Position numbers and translations under genes: made by a program
Origin: Hymenobacter cellulosivorans
GTDB lineage: Bacteria; Bacteroidota; Bacteroidia; Cytophagales; Hymenobacteraceae
Assembly (NCBI RefSeq): GCF_022919135.1
Contig: NZ_CP095049.1
Location: 62,001 to 126,000 of the forward strand
DNA: 64,000 nucleotides
Direction of reading: 5' to 3'
Shown here: in pieces, positions 52,775 to 61,821 of the stretch
Layout: the number at the start of each line of letters is the position of its first letter
How positions within the stretch are numbered: the stretch's first letter is position 1
The notes under the pieces: generated by a model
The model's database searches: none
The model's input: the letters and a program-made list of their open reading frames with translations, nothing else
Told to the model about the DNA's origin: nothing

Positions 52775-54913
52775 TTACTTGGTCAGAACAGCGTCGGTGG
52801 TCTTGCTGATATCGCTGCTTATTTTCTGGATAAACTCCAGCTGTTCGCGCAGCAGGTTTTCTTCGGGTGTGAGCACCTGTTTAGGAAACGCCTCGGGCTC
52901 CACGGCCAGGAAGTCGGTGGCGGGCTCCTGGGCTTCCTCGTTCAGCTTTTTCAGGCTGCGAGCCAGCCCCAGCAGCGCCTGCCGCAGTGGCTTGCGGGTG
53001 GCCGGCGCCAGGGGCTGTCCGGGCTCGGTGGAGGTAATGGAGGCAATGTTGGAAGCCAGAATATGGTTTAGCACCACAAATTCGTAGACCTCACTGCTGT
53101 TGCGCCGGGTGCTTTTGGGCTCGGACAGCATGCGCTGAAAGGCGGCCGACAGGTTGGCCGAGCTGACGTACACATTTTTGCGCACCAGCTTGTAGTCGGT
53201 TTGGCGGTAGGCCACACCCGAAATGCTTTCGGCCAGCTTGAGTAGGTAGTTGAGGTTGGCTTGCAGCACGTCGCGCATGAATACCTGGAGCTGGTCGGCC
53301 TCCCACTTCGGAAACAGGAGGTAGCCGGCCGAAAAGGCAATGGCGCAGCCGATGAACGTGTCGGTAATCCGCTCCTCAATGACGCCCAAATACCCCACGC
53401 CCAGCAGGCTAAACATGATCAGGATAAAGGGCGTGAGGCAGGTGACGGTGATGATGTAGTTGGTGCGCTGGAAGCTGTAGGAAATAACCATGAGCACCAC
53501 CATCAGGGCAAACTGCACGTTTTTGTCGGGTATGAGCCACAGAATGAGCCCTCCGATAACGCCGCCAGCCAACGTGCCCAGGATGCGCTGATAGTTGCGT
53601 TCCTTGGTCAGGCTGAAGCCCGGCTTGAGCATATAGGTGGTCGTCATCAGAATCCAGTAGCTGTGGTAGCCCGGAAACAGCAGCTTGGAGGCAATAAAGC
53701 CTACCGAGCAGGCCAGCGTCATGCGGATGGCGTGCCGGAATACCGAGGAGCTGAAGGTCAGGTTGTCGCGGATGGATTTGAGGTCGACTTCGTCGTGCGA
53801 GACGAAGCGCGAATACTCCAGCTCCCGCCCGTAGGTCTGCCCGGTTTTGGCCGAGTCGAAGTAGTTCAGGATATCATTGACGCGCTGGGTGAGGTTGCGC
53901 AGGTTTACCAGGATCTTCTTTAGCACCAAGTTGCTGCCCGACGTGCCTTCCTCGCCAATAGCGTCGATGCGGGTTTTGAGGGTTTCGAGCTGGGTTTTGA
54001 GCGTGGCCCGGGTGGCGTAGGGCCGGTTGGCCTGAATGGCGGCTCCAATATGGTCCAGCTCCACGGCCATGTGCCGGATCAGCTCGGCTACCTCCCCCAG
54101 AATGCCGGTGTGGCCGAACTGGGCGCGTAGGGCCGCGTAGTCGTAGTAGGTGGCCGTGATATGCTCGTAGAGGTCCACCACGTCGATGAAGGTCACGACC
54201 AGACGCCGGCCTCGGTTGGTGGTTTCGTTTACAATCTGCCGGCTCTTGAACAGCACTTCCCGCACGGCATCCTGCTTTTCACTGACCACAACCTGCTGCG
54301 CGACCAGCCGCCGATAGTCTTCGTCCAGGTTGGTATGGAGCGTGTAAAAGTCGGCCTTGATGGTCAAAAACCGGGAAATAGCGTGGATACACTCGGCCAG
54401 GGCCTGGCGGGCAGCGCGGTGGGGCCGCACCTGATGGAGCAGCAGGCTGAGCACGGTGTACCACACACCGCCCGCCAGCAGCAGCAGGCTGTGGGGTAGT
54501 ACCTGGGCCGCCGTCAGGGGTTTGTCCATGTTCAGAATCATGACCAGCAGAGCTGCCGAGCCCATGGCCCCGGCCCGGGCGCCGTACACCAGAAACATGG
54601 TAAAGAAGAAAGTCAGCACGGCCACCTCCAGGCCCAGCAGCCAGTTGGAGTAGTTCAGCGCCCCGGTCAGCAAGCCCACCAGAAAAATGCACAGGTTGCC
54701 GTAGAGCATGCCGTTGCGCTTGTGCTCGATAGGGCCGGGCAAATCGGTGATGCTGATACAGACGGCGCCGGTAGAAAGCGTCAGGCCGGTTTCGAACTGC
54801 CCGAGCCAGGAACACACCAGGGCTGGCAGCAGAATGGCGAAGGTGATGCGCAGCCCGTCGGAGAAATCCTGTCCAAAGAAGAAGTAGTGGATTTTCCGGG
54901 TTTGCTCGTTCAT
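52775..54913 (-). CDS. FUSC/YccS-like membrane transporter
   Basis: 712 residues. Two sets of about five helices (residues about 20-160 and 400-525) enclose a cytosolic alpha-helical region; this is the layout of FUSC-family proteins (YccS, aromatic-acid exporter-like). Motifs include FFGQDFSDGLRITFAILLPALVCSWLG and YHSYWILMTTTYMLKPGFSLT...RILGTLAGG. It may export aromatic acids or solutes; unproven. Long coiled segments and an acidic tail are present. Confidence 0.88.
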   Translation of the reverse strand: MNEQTRKIHYFFFGQDFSDGLRITFAILLPALVCSWLGQFETGLTLSTGAVCISITDLPGPIEHKRNGMLYGNLCIFLVGLLTGALNYSNWLLGLEVAVLTFFFTMFLVYGARAGAMGSAALLVMILNMDKPLTAAQVLPHSLLLLAGGVWYTVLSLLLHQVRPHRAARQALAECIHAISRFLTIKADFYTLHTNLDEDYRRLVAQQVVVSEKQDAVREVLFKSRQIVNETTNRGRRLVVTFIDVVDLYEHITATYYDYAALRAQFGHTGILGEVAELIRHMAVELDHIGAAIQANRPYATRATLKTQLETLKTRIDAIGEEGTSGSNLVLKKILVNLRNLTQRVNDILNYFDSAKTGQTYGRELEYSRFVSHDEVDLKSIRDNLTFSSSVFRHAIRMTLACSVGFIASKLLFPGYHSYWILMTTTYMLKPGFSLTKERNYQRILGTLAGGVIGGLILWLIPDKNVQFALMVVLMVISYSFQRTNYIITVTCLTPFILIMFSLLGVGYLGVIEERITDTFIGCAIAFSAGYLLFPKWEADQLQVFMRDVLQANLNYLLKLAESISGVAYRQTDYKLVRKNVYVSSANLSAAFQRMLSEPKSTRRNSSEVYEFVVLNHILASNIASITSTEPGQPLAPATRKPLRQALLGLARSLKKLNEEAQEPATDFLAVEPEAFPKQVLTPEENLLREQLEFIQKISSDISKTTDAVLTK

Positions 54914-55061
54914 TGCCGCGTGGTTGCCCCAGCTCGGGGCGGTTCAGGAGCCTTATACGGGCGGCAAGGTAAGGGCTGTTGGCAAAACGGCCCAGCTCCG
55001 GGCCGCCAATTCGGGGGCTGCCCGGGACTGGGCAGGCTAAGTACGCTGGTCCTCAAAACGA

Positions 55062-55092
55062 AACAAGCCTTTCCCGGTGTGGAAAAGGCTTG
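55062..55092 (-). terminator. Terminator of the STAS-like gene
   Basis: Minus strand AAGCCTTTTCC...GGGAAAGGCTTG followed by a T-rich stretch; sits between the STAS-like gene and the FUSC gene. Confidence 0.65.
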
Positions 55093-55114
55093 GTAAAACG
55101 GCGGAGTACCGGTC

Positions 55115-55498
55115 TTAGGCCGCGTCGGTCTGGGTGTCGCGCTGGTTGACCAGCTGCCGGCAGTAGGTTTCGGCGTCGAGCAGCGTGGGCACTATCGGGA
55201 TGCTGAGCGACGGCGCCAGGGCAGTCAGTTCGAGGCGGATACCGTCGCTGAGGTGGCAAAGCACCAGGCTCATACCGTGCTTGCTGAGCTTGTGGTAATA
55301 ATAGGTGAGCAGTTCGGCCGCATCCGAGGGCAAGTGGTGCAGGTGGCTGCAGTCGACCCAAACGCTGGACTTGCCGCTGCGGGCCGCCCGGCTTAGCGCG
55401 CGGTCCAGGGCATCGTCTTCGTTTTCGGGTGAAACAGGCACGTCATCGGCCAGAATGAGCAAATAGCTTTCCGGCAGAATCTCACGATAAACTTCCAT
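55115..55498 (-). CDS. STAS-like protein
   Basis: 127 residues starting at MEVYREILPES. The pattern YLLILADDVPV ... SVWVDCSHLHHLPSDAAELLTYYYHKLSKHG resembles a STAS domain; the usual phosphorylatable Ser falls in the LPSDAAELL block. Probably an anti-sigma-antagonist-type or signalling scaffold protein. No kinase or phosphatase neighbour is present; only one other STAS gene occurs here, at 21.8 kb. Partner unknown. Confidence 0.65.
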   Translation of the reverse strand: MEVYREILPESYLLILADDVPVSPENEDDALDRALSRAARSGKSSVWVDCSHLHHLPSDAAELLTYYYHKLSKHGMSLVLCHLSDGIRLELTALAPSLSIPIVPTLLDAETYCRQLVNQRDTQTDAA

Positions 55499-55911
55499 GC
55501 GCAATGGTCAAGAATGGTTGGCGGGTTTGGCAAGACGGGGTATTCAGGGCGGTAAGCAGAGCGAAAAAGCACGCGGGCTGGCGGCAGGTAGCCCGCCTCC
55601 ATTGATGGTAGTCAAATACGATTCTGACCACAAATAGTATACGGCCCGAATATATTATTTTCAGCCGTAAGACGCTCATTACTAAATTAATAGTTTCCTA
55701 ATCCTATTGCCAATTAGATTATTACAATTCTCAGCCAACTACTATTCCAGCACTGCGTTGCCGCAAGCTCTACCGCCAGAAAACGAGCTTGCTGATTGTA
55801 AACCCACAAAACCGCCTGCTCCACCCGTTGGCTCCCGACTCCGATCCGGCGCGAGTATCGTTCTAATAATCTTCTAATTACACCAAAACCCTGGCTGCTG
55901 GCGCTTCCTCA
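55499..55911. other. AT-rich intergenic region of about 410 bp
   Basis: No gene is supported. The segment 55600-55880 is unusually AT-rich (runs such as AATATATTATTTT) compared with the GC-rich surroundings. It probably contains the promoter of the STAS-like gene and 3' sequence of bestrophin. No convincing TAnnTTTG promoter or terminator was found. Confidence 0.7.
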
Positions 55912-56880
55912 TTAGTAGAGAATATCCTCAATGGGCTCCAGCCGGGACGGCAACTCGGTTTCGCCCAGCATTTCGCGCAAGTCAATTTCGATGCTGCGGC
56001 ACAGGGCTGTCATCGGCACGTCGTTCATCAGGTTGTCGAAGGGGTTCTCGCTGGTGTGGCCTACTATTTCTATCGTGTTAAACACCCAGGACACCAGCAC
56101 CGAAAACGGCACCGTGAGCCAGACGTGGGTAGGGCCAAGCTTGGCAAACTCGCCTAGCAGGCCCAGGGGCAGCAGCGCAATAAAGAGCCACACAAACAGG
56201 TAGCTGAAAAAGGCGTACTGCCGCGGAAACGGCGTGTTCTTGATTCGCTCACAGCCGCCCTGCAGGGTATAGAGCTGCTCTAAGGTCTCGACCATGGACA
56301 CGTGCTGGAAGTCGTTGAGCAGGCCCCGCTCCTCGCGCAGAATCCGCAGCTCGGCGGCCTGCTTGCGGACCAGGTGAGCCGCCGGGTTCTGCTTGGTTCG
56401 CATCACCGCCGATTCGTCCTGGTCCAGGAAAGGCGCTACTTGCTCGTCCCAGAGCTCGGGCTGGCGGCGCAGCTGAATGCGCAGGGCATTGCACCAGGCA
56501 ATGTGGCGGTACACGAGCTGGCGGTGGCGGTGGCTCAGCTCGGAGGCGCTGGCAGCCGGGGCCTGCACGTTGGGCGCATCTACCACCGACGTCACGAACT
56601 CTAGCGCCTTGATGGCCCAGGTGCGGCTGGCATTAACGATGCCGCCCCAGATTTGCCGGCCTTCCCAGAACCGGTCGTAGGAACCGTTATTCTTGAAGCC
56701 GATGTAAAACGACACGGCAATACCGAGCGTGGCCACCGGTTGCCAGGGAATAGCAAAGAAGCGCAGCCCGACTACGGCGTACAGGAAGCAGATAAAGAGC
56801 GAGTACAGTGTAAAGAGCAGCACACTGCGCCAGGCATATTTCCAAATGACGCGCCAACGAAGATTTTCCCGGATGTACAC
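55912..56880 (-). CDS. Bestrophin-family ion channel
   Basis: 322 residues, GTG start. Four membrane helices (about 18-40, 45-62, 225-245, 255-275). Family blocks LGIAVSFYIGFKNNGSYDRFWEGRQIWGGIVNASRTWA and ENPFDNLMNDVPMTALCRSIEIDLREMLGE are present. Bacterial members form pentameric ion channels, often cation-selective. It lies after the MutS-like gene on the same strand; its GTG sits at the edge of repeat element C. Confidence 0.9.
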   Translation of the reverse strand: MYIRENLRWRVIWKYAWRSVLLFTLYSLFICFLYAVVGLRFFAIPWQPVATLGIAVSFYIGFKNNGSYDRFWEGRQIWGGIVNASRTWAIKALEFVTSVVDAPNVQAPAASASELSHRHRQLVYRHIAWCNALRIQLRRQPELWDEQVAPFLDQDESAVMRTKQNPAAHLVRKQAAELRILREERGLLNDFQHVSMVETLEQLYTLQGGCERIKNTPFPRQYAFFSYLFVWLFIALLPLGLLGEFAKLGPTHVWLTVPFSVLVSWVFNTIEIVGHTSENPFDNLMNDVPMTALCRSIEIDLREMLGETELPSRLEPIEDILY

Positions 56881-56883
56881 GAG

Positions 56884-57062
56884 CGGTGAGGTGGTGAAGT
56901 GGTGAAATAGTGAGTTTCGTTCTGGCCTGCCAGGCGTCTCACGTTAGGTGCACTACGGTGCAGGTTACTACTTACGACAGCTCAAGCATAGTGTTGAAAA
57001 TGCCTGGTTGAGTATACGATAGAACGAGAAACACGCCATTTCATCACCTCACAACTTCACCT
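56884..57062. repeat. Inverted repeat element C
   Basis: Imperfect inverted repeat of GGTGAAATAGTGAG / TTTCATCACCTCACAACTTCACC units at its ends. It starts 3 nt after the bestrophin start codon side and reaches into the 3' end of the MutS-like gene, whose last codons EVKL-stop (GAGGTGAAGTTGTGA) lie in the arm. Shares about 30 nt at the left end and inner GGCGTC..CGTTAG with element B. Confidence 0.8.
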
Positions 57063-58953
57063 CGATGCCCATGAGCTGCATGAGCTTGCTGGCGTTGAAT
57101 TCGCGGCAGGGACCGGGCGTGAGGTGGTAATCGAAGCGAATTTCGTCGCCCTCGATGGTGCTGTTGAAGCTGTAGTTGGTCACGGCCCCGGGCATTTCTT
57201 CCGCCATAGCCGACAATTCCAGGTCGTGGGTGCTAACCAGGCCGCTGGCCGCACGGGCATGCAGCTGCCGGATCAGGGCCTGGGCCCCGCGGTGCCGGTC
57301 CAGGGAGTTGGTACCCTTCAGAATTTCGTCGAGCAGGTAGAAAACGGGGGCAGGTTTAGTTACTGGTTGCTCGTCGTCAGTTGTTAGACTGTTATCAATT
57401 CTTGCTTGCTCCTTGGTAACTGTCAATTCCAGCAGCAGGCGCAGGCGCTTCAGCTCGGCGTAGAACGAGGAGGTACTTTCGGCCAGGTTGTCTTGGGTGC
57501 GCATGGCGGTGTATACCTGGGCTGGGGCCAGGCGCAGGTGCCGGGCGCAGACGGCGGCCCCGGCCTGAGCCAGCACCATATTCAGGCCCACAGTGCGCAG
57601 GAAGGTGCTTTTGCCCGACATATTCGAGCCGGTAATCACGCCCGTCTGACCCGCGCCTTTGGTGCTGAAGTCGTTGGTGATGCGCTGCCGGGCAAATATC
57701 AGCGGGTGGCCCAGCCCGGTGGCCGTGACTTCCAGCGGCGTAGTGCTCAGCTCGGGCACAGCGTAGGTTGGGTTGGCGGCCTGAAACCCGGCCAAGCTGA
57801 CCAAGGCTTCAAGCTCCGCTCCTACTTCCAGCATGGCGTTGAGCTGGCCGCCGAGGCGTTTTTTCCACCGCTCCAGCCCCCACATGCACCACAGGTCCCA
57901 GAGCAGCAGGTTGTTGAAAAGAGCAGCTACCAGCGGACTTTCCCGGGCCGAGAACAGACCGGTGATGCGGGAAAGCTGCCCAATCAGGGCGGAAGCGGGC
58001 TGATGCTCGGCGCTGGCGTGCAGGGTGGCGTGCAGCTGCTGGAGGTGGGCCGACGTCCAGGCTTGGGCCTCAAACCAGGCCAGCTGGTCGCGGTACGCAC
58101 GCAGGGCGTCGCGCATGGAGCTGCTGTGCAAGAAGTATTCGGCCCGGGCCACCCGAAACACGGCGTTGAGACCCGCCAGCACTAGCACCACGCTCAGTAC
58201 TGCCGGCCCGGCGTAGCCGGTAAGCCACAGTGCCACGCTGCCCACAGCCACCGGCGGCAAAATCAGCATCAGCCCTTTCAGCCAACCTTTGCCCTGGAAA
58301 AAATCGGGCTGCCGGAGCCACTCGGTAAACGTGCGCGGGTCGGCATCCTGTTTGGGGTAGTGCTTGGCCCGGGCCTGCCACTCCTGCTGCCAGGCCACGT
58401 TGGGCGCCAGCTCGGCCACGGCCTGCTGCCGCTGCCCGATTACAGCCGGAGCCGAACCGGCCAGCAGCCAGCCGGCCAGCCAGTCGTGACCCAGGCGGGA
58501 AGTAGCGCGGTTCAGCAATTGGTACAACGAGTGGTTCCCGAACACGTCGAGGTCGGCGGCGTAGGGATGTGCGGCGTCGAGGTAGCGCAGGCCGGGGTCG
58601 AAGCCAGAGAGCTTGCCTTCGAGGCGGGCCAGCTCCTCCTGGTTGAGCTGGGCCAGCAGCCGAAAATGCTCCCGCTGGTAGCCCACAGCATTGTGCCAGC
58701 GCACCAGCAGTAGGAAAACTAGGTAAGCGCCGGCCACCACGGCAAAGGCCGCCCCGAGCTGACCACGCGAAAAGAGCCACCACACCGCCGCAATGCTGGC
58801 CCCAAAAGCCAGCAGCCGCACCCAGGCCACCACCCGGTGCCGTCCGGCGTAATACTGCTCCTGGGCAGTGTGCGCGGCCAGGTTTTCGGAGAACAGCTCG
58901 GCGGGAGCAACGGTCAGCGGACGGAAGGCGGAGGAGGCGACGGGCACGGGCAC
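57049..58953 (-). CDS. Membrane-anchored MutS-like ATPase
   Basis: 634 residues. Two hydrophobic regions (about 35-78 and 215-255) replace the mismatch-recognition domains of MutS; a MutS core and ATPase follow. Walker A GSNMSGKST, Walker B YLLDEILKGTNS and the STHDLEL sensor are intact. Function in Bacteroidota is unknown; a DNA-structure or membrane-linked role has been guessed. A GTG near 58953 is chosen because the ORF start further upstream lies inside the terminator of the receptor gene. An in-frame insertion of repeat-like sequence (57358-57425) lies between the coiled region and the Walker B block. Confidence 0.85.
   Translation of the reverse strand: MPVPVASSAFRPLTVAPAELFSENLAAHTAQEQYYAGRHRVVAWVRLLAFGASIAAVWWLFSRGQLGAAFAVVAGAYLVFLLLVRWHNAVGYQREHFRLLAQLNQEELARLEGKLSGFDPGLRYLDAAHPYAADLDVFGNHSLYQLLNRATSRLGHDWLAGWLLAGSAPAVIGQRQQAVAELAPNVAWQQEWQARAKHYPKQDADPRTFTEWLRQPDFFQGKGWLKGLMLILPPVAVGSVALWLTGYAGPAVLSVVLVLAGLNAVFRVARAEYFLHSSSMRDALRAYRDQLAWFEAQAWTSAHLQQLHATLHASAEHQPASALIGQLSRITGLFSARESPLVAALFNNLLLWDLWCMWGLERWKKRLGGQLNAMLEVGAELEALVSLAGFQAANPTYAVPELSTTPLEVTATGLGHPLIFARQRITNDFSTKGAGQTGVITGSNMSGKSTFLRTVGLNMVLAQAGAAVCARHLRLAPAQVYTAMRTQDNLAESTSSFYAELKRLRLLLELTVTKEQARIDNSLTTDDEQPVTKPAPVFYLLDEILKGTNSLDRHRGAQALIRQLHARAASGLVSTHDLELSAMAEEMPGAVTNYSFNSTIEGDEIRFDYHLTPGPCREFNASKLMQLMGIEVKL
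57358..57425. repeat. Repeat-like insertion within the MutS-like gene
   Basis: TAGTTACTGGTTG... and nearby TTGTTAG units resemble element D (TAGTTATTAGTTGTTGG). The segment encodes extra residues (VTKEQARIDNSLTT region) where related proteins usually go straight from the LRLLLEL helix to the PVFYLLDE block. Confidence 0.55.
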
Positions 58954-58959
58954 AAAAAA

Positions 58960-58991
58960 GGGTGAGAGTGTCAAAAGTAACACTCTCACCC
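58960..58991 (-). terminator. Intrinsic terminator of the TonB receptor gene
   Basis: GGGTGAGAGTGT / ACACTCTCACCC, 12-bp perfect stem, 8-nt loop, then T6 on the minus strand; between the receptor stop (59017) and the MutS-like gene. Confidence 0.9.
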
Positions 58992-59016
58992 TCTTTCCGG
59001 CCAGCTTGCCAGTAGC

Positions 59017-61224
59017 TTACCGCTCGAAGCGCACCGTTAGGTAGAAGTTGCGGCCCGCCGCGTTGATGCCCGAGGCAAAGGGCCGGTAGCTCTGGTCCAG
59101 GATGTTTTCCAGGCCCGACTGCACGCTCCAGCTCCGGGTAATCTGGTAGGTGGTGCGCAGGTTGAAGGTTTGCCAGCCCAAGGCGCCCACCGGCGTGTTT
59201 TGAATCAGGTTGTCCTCACCCGAAGGGCTGTATTCGGCCACGCCTTTGCGGCCGTTGAACAGTACGGAAGCCTCGGCCGTGAGCTTTTGATTTTGGTAAA
59301 TAATGGCCCCGCGGCCATACACCGGCGGAATGTGGTCCAGCGGCACGTCCAGGCTCAGGTCCCGGCCCTTGGTGTAGGTTACCGAAGCCTGGGCACTCCA
59401 GTGCTTTACCAAAGCGGCGTTGAAGCGGCCACTAAAGCCATACACCCGGGCCTTGCCAGTATTGGTATTGGCCACGGTCGTGAAGGTTTGTCCGTTGTAG
59501 ACGGTTTTGGTAGAGCCGTCGGGGGCGGTGTAGGGGCGCACCACAATGGCGTCGGTCAGGGTACTGTAGAAGCCGGTTAGGGCCACTTGCAGCTTGCCTT
59601 CAATGGTATTCGACACCTCAGCTTCGCGGTAGAAAATCTGCTCGGGCTTCAACTCCAGGTTGGGAATGATGAGCGTGCCGTTGTTTTGCTCAAAGGTCTT
59701 GCTTACGTCGTCGAGGTTGGGGTTGCGGAAGCCCGTCGAAACCAGGCCGCTCACCCGGAAGCCGGCCGGCAGCATCCAGACCAGACCCAGGTTGCCGTTG
59801 AGCGACGAGGACTCTTGGTCGGAATTGAGCAGATTGGACTTGAAAAATTCGGGGTTGAAGTTAGCCTTGAGCTTGACAGTGCTGAAGCGCAGCCCATCGG
59901 AGAGAATCAGGCGGGGCGTAATTTCCCAGCGGTGGGAGGCGTACACGCCAGTCGTGGCGTAGGTCGAGCCGGTGGGGTAGCGCGTGGCAATGCCGGTAGT
60001 GGCCCCGCTCACGATGTTTACCCGGGTGCCGGTGCTTTCCACATCGTTGTGGGTTACTTCGGCCCCGTAGCGCAACTCATGCTCACCGAGTTGCTTAAAC
60101 AAGTCCAGGTTGGCCGACAGCACCCGCACGTCTTCCACGTTTTCGTCGCGCAGGTCTTTGCCAAACTCGCGCACCAGGCGGCTTTCCTGCACTTTCTGCA
60201 CAGCCGGCGTGAAGCGGAGCAAATCGAACAGCGCCGTGGGCCGGGAATACTGAAACTGGTAGCTGGCCAAAAACCGCTTTTCCGGGCCGTAGTTCCACTC
60301 GGCCCAGCGCAAATTGCCGTTGCGGTAGGTTTGGAGCCGGTCGTAGCGGGGCACGTTGGAAGTAGTCGAATACTGTACGTTCAGGCTGTGCTGCTGGCTG
60401 GTGCTGGGCCGGTAGAGCAGCTTTTGCAGCACACTTAGGTGCCGGTAGCCCGACTGCCGCTGCATGTTCACGTTGTCGTTGGGCACCACCACGTCCTTTC
60501 CATCCTGGCGCTCCACGTAGCGCAGGTTTTCGCCGAAACCGGGAAACGACTTGTAGTCGCGGCGGCCCTTGCGCAGGTCGTCGAAGTCGGAGGCGGTAAT
60601 GCTGGTCAGGGAGCCGAATTTCTGCCAGCCCAGGCTCAAGTCGGTGTGCACCGTTTTTTCCCGGGCCGCCGTGCCGTAGCGCACCAAATTGTTGGTGTGC
60701 ACCCGGGGCTGGGTAGCCGTGGCACTGTCGGCGAGCTGCGGATTCTTGGTCAGGATGCTGATGACGCCGCCCAGCGCGTCGGTGCCGTAAATAACCGAGC
60801 CGGCGCCGCTGAGCACCTCAATCCGGTCCACGGCGTTGGCGTCGGTGCTGAGAATGTTCTGCAGGTGGCCGGCCCGGTAAATGGCGTTGTTCATGCGCAC
60901 CCCATCTACCACCAGCAGAATCTTGTTGGCCTCAAAGCCGCGCAGCACCGGACTACCGCCGCCAAATTGCGACTTCTGCACAAACACCTGCCCGGTGTTG
61001 ACCAACGCGTCGGCCGTGTTCATCGGGTTTTGCAGCCGGATCTGGGCCGCGGGCAGTACGTCAATCTGCTGGGGAATGTCGGCCTTGCGCTCCTGCACCC
61101 GGTTGGCCGACACCACTACTTCGCTTAGGCTAATGACCCGCAATGTGTCGGGTCGGGCGGTTTGGGCCGTGGCCTCTTCAAATCCAAATAACGTGGCAAA
61201 TACGAAGGGTATCGTTTTTTTCAT
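59017..61224 (-). CDS. TonB-dependent receptor, haem/haemoglobin type
   Basis: 735 residues from MKKTIPFVFATLFGF. No carboxypeptidase-like N-terminal domain. The plug has LSEVVVSANRVQERKADIPQQIDVL, then NTADALVNTGQVFVQKSQFGGGSPVLRGFEANKILLVVDGVRMNNAIYRAGHLQN, the pattern of haem/haemoglobin receptors. The barrel ends in Phe-Glu-Arg. It should import haem or a ferric ligand; substrate is inferred. A candidate -7 TATCTTTG (61255-61248, minus) lies upstream. Confidence 0.88.
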   Translation of the reverse strand: MKKTIPFVFATLFGFEEATAQTARPDTLRVISLSEVVVSANRVQERKADIPQQIDVLPAAQIRLQNPMNTADALVNTGQVFVQKSQFGGGSPVLRGFEANKILLVVDGVRMNNAIYRAGHLQNILSTDANAVDRIEVLSGAGSVIYGTDALGGVISILTKNPQLADSATATQPRVHTNNLVRYGTAAREKTVHTDLSLGWQKFGSLTSITASDFDDLRKGRRDYKSFPGFGENLRYVERQDGKDVVVPNDNVNMQRQSGYRHLSVLQKLLYRPSTSQQHSLNVQYSTTSNVPRYDRLQTYRNGNLRWAEWNYGPEKRFLASYQFQYSRPTALFDLLRFTPAVQKVQESRLVREFGKDLRDENVEDVRVLSANLDLFKQLGEHELRYGAEVTHNDVESTGTRVNIVSGATTGIATRYPTGSTYATTGVYASHRWEITPRLILSDGLRFSTVKLKANFNPEFFKSNLLNSDQESSSLNGNLGLVWMLPAGFRVSGLVSTGFRNPNLDDVSKTFEQNNGTLIIPNLELKPEQIFYREAEVSNTIEGKLQVALTGFYSTLTDAIVVRPYTAPDGSTKTVYNGQTFTTVANTNTGKARVYGFSGRFNAALVKHWSAQASVTYTKGRDLSLDVPLDHIPPVYGRGAIIYQNQKLTAEASVLFNGRKGVAEYSPSGEDNLIQNTPVGALGWQTFNLRTTYQITRSWSVQSGLENILDQSYRPFASGINAAGRNFYLTVRFER

Positions 61225-61247
61225 TGACCTGATAGTTGCATTAACTT

Positions 61248-61255
61248 CAAAGATA
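61248..61255 (-). promoter_or_regulatory. Candidate -7 element of the TonB receptor
   Basis: Minus strand TATCTTTG about 24 nt before the ATG at 61224; matches TAnnTTTG. No matching -33 at proper spacing; tentative. Confidence 0.4.
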
Positions 61256-61273
61256 AGCATAACGACCGGAGGG

Positions 61274-61714
61274 TCAGCGGCCTTCTGCTACCACGGCAAT
61301 GCACTTGAGCTCAATGGCAATGGGCGTGGGCAGGCAGTTGATTTCCACCGTGGTGCGGCAAGGCTGGTTGGTTTGAAAATACTCGGCGTAAAGCCGGTTA
61401 TAGGTGGCAAAGTCGTCCTTCATGTTGGTCAGGAACACGGTTACGTCCACGAGGTCTTCCCAGCGCGAGCCGGCTTCCTCCAAGATGTAGCGCACGTTCT
61501 GGAATACGGCGTGGCACTGGCTTTCGAAGTCGTAGCGCAGGATTTGCTTATCTTCCGACAGCTCTACCCCGGGAATGGCTTTCTGCCCCCGCTGCCGCGG
61601 CCCCACGCCCGACAGAAACAGCAGATTGCCCACCCGGCGGGCGTGCGGATACAGACCAACGGGCTCCGGAGCCCGGGAAGAATTGTGCGCGGTAGAGGTT
61701 TCGTCAGGTTGCAT
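61274..61714 (-). CDS. RidA/YjgF-family protein (2-aminomuconate deaminase-like)
   Basis: 146 residues. RidA fold motifs: HARRVGNLLFLSGVGPRQRG, CHAVFQNVRYILEEAGSRWEDLVDVTVFLTNM and the conserved Arg in QPCRTTVEINCLPTPIAIELKCIAV. RidA proteins hydrolyse reactive enamines/imines; the GVGPRQRG variant recalls the 2-aminomuconate deaminases of kynurenine breakdown, a weaker assignment. Located upstream of the haem-type receptor gene on the same strand, about 50 nt apart. Confidence 0.85.
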   Translation of the reverse strand: MQPDETSTAHNSSRAPEPVGLYPHARRVGNLLFLSGVGPRQRGQKAIPGVELSEDKQILRYDFESQCHAVFQNVRYILEEAGSRWEDLVDVTVFLTNMKDDFATYNRLYAEYFQTNQPCRTTVEINCLPTPIAIELKCIAVVAEGR

Positions 61715-61821
61715 ACCGTCAAAACTACCGAATTCGGACGCAATGCGTAGGAGTATCGTCCGTTTTTGAGCTGGTGCGGTTGTTGCCTCCTGGCTCCACC
61801 GTCCCGCTAACCTTGTCTTCT

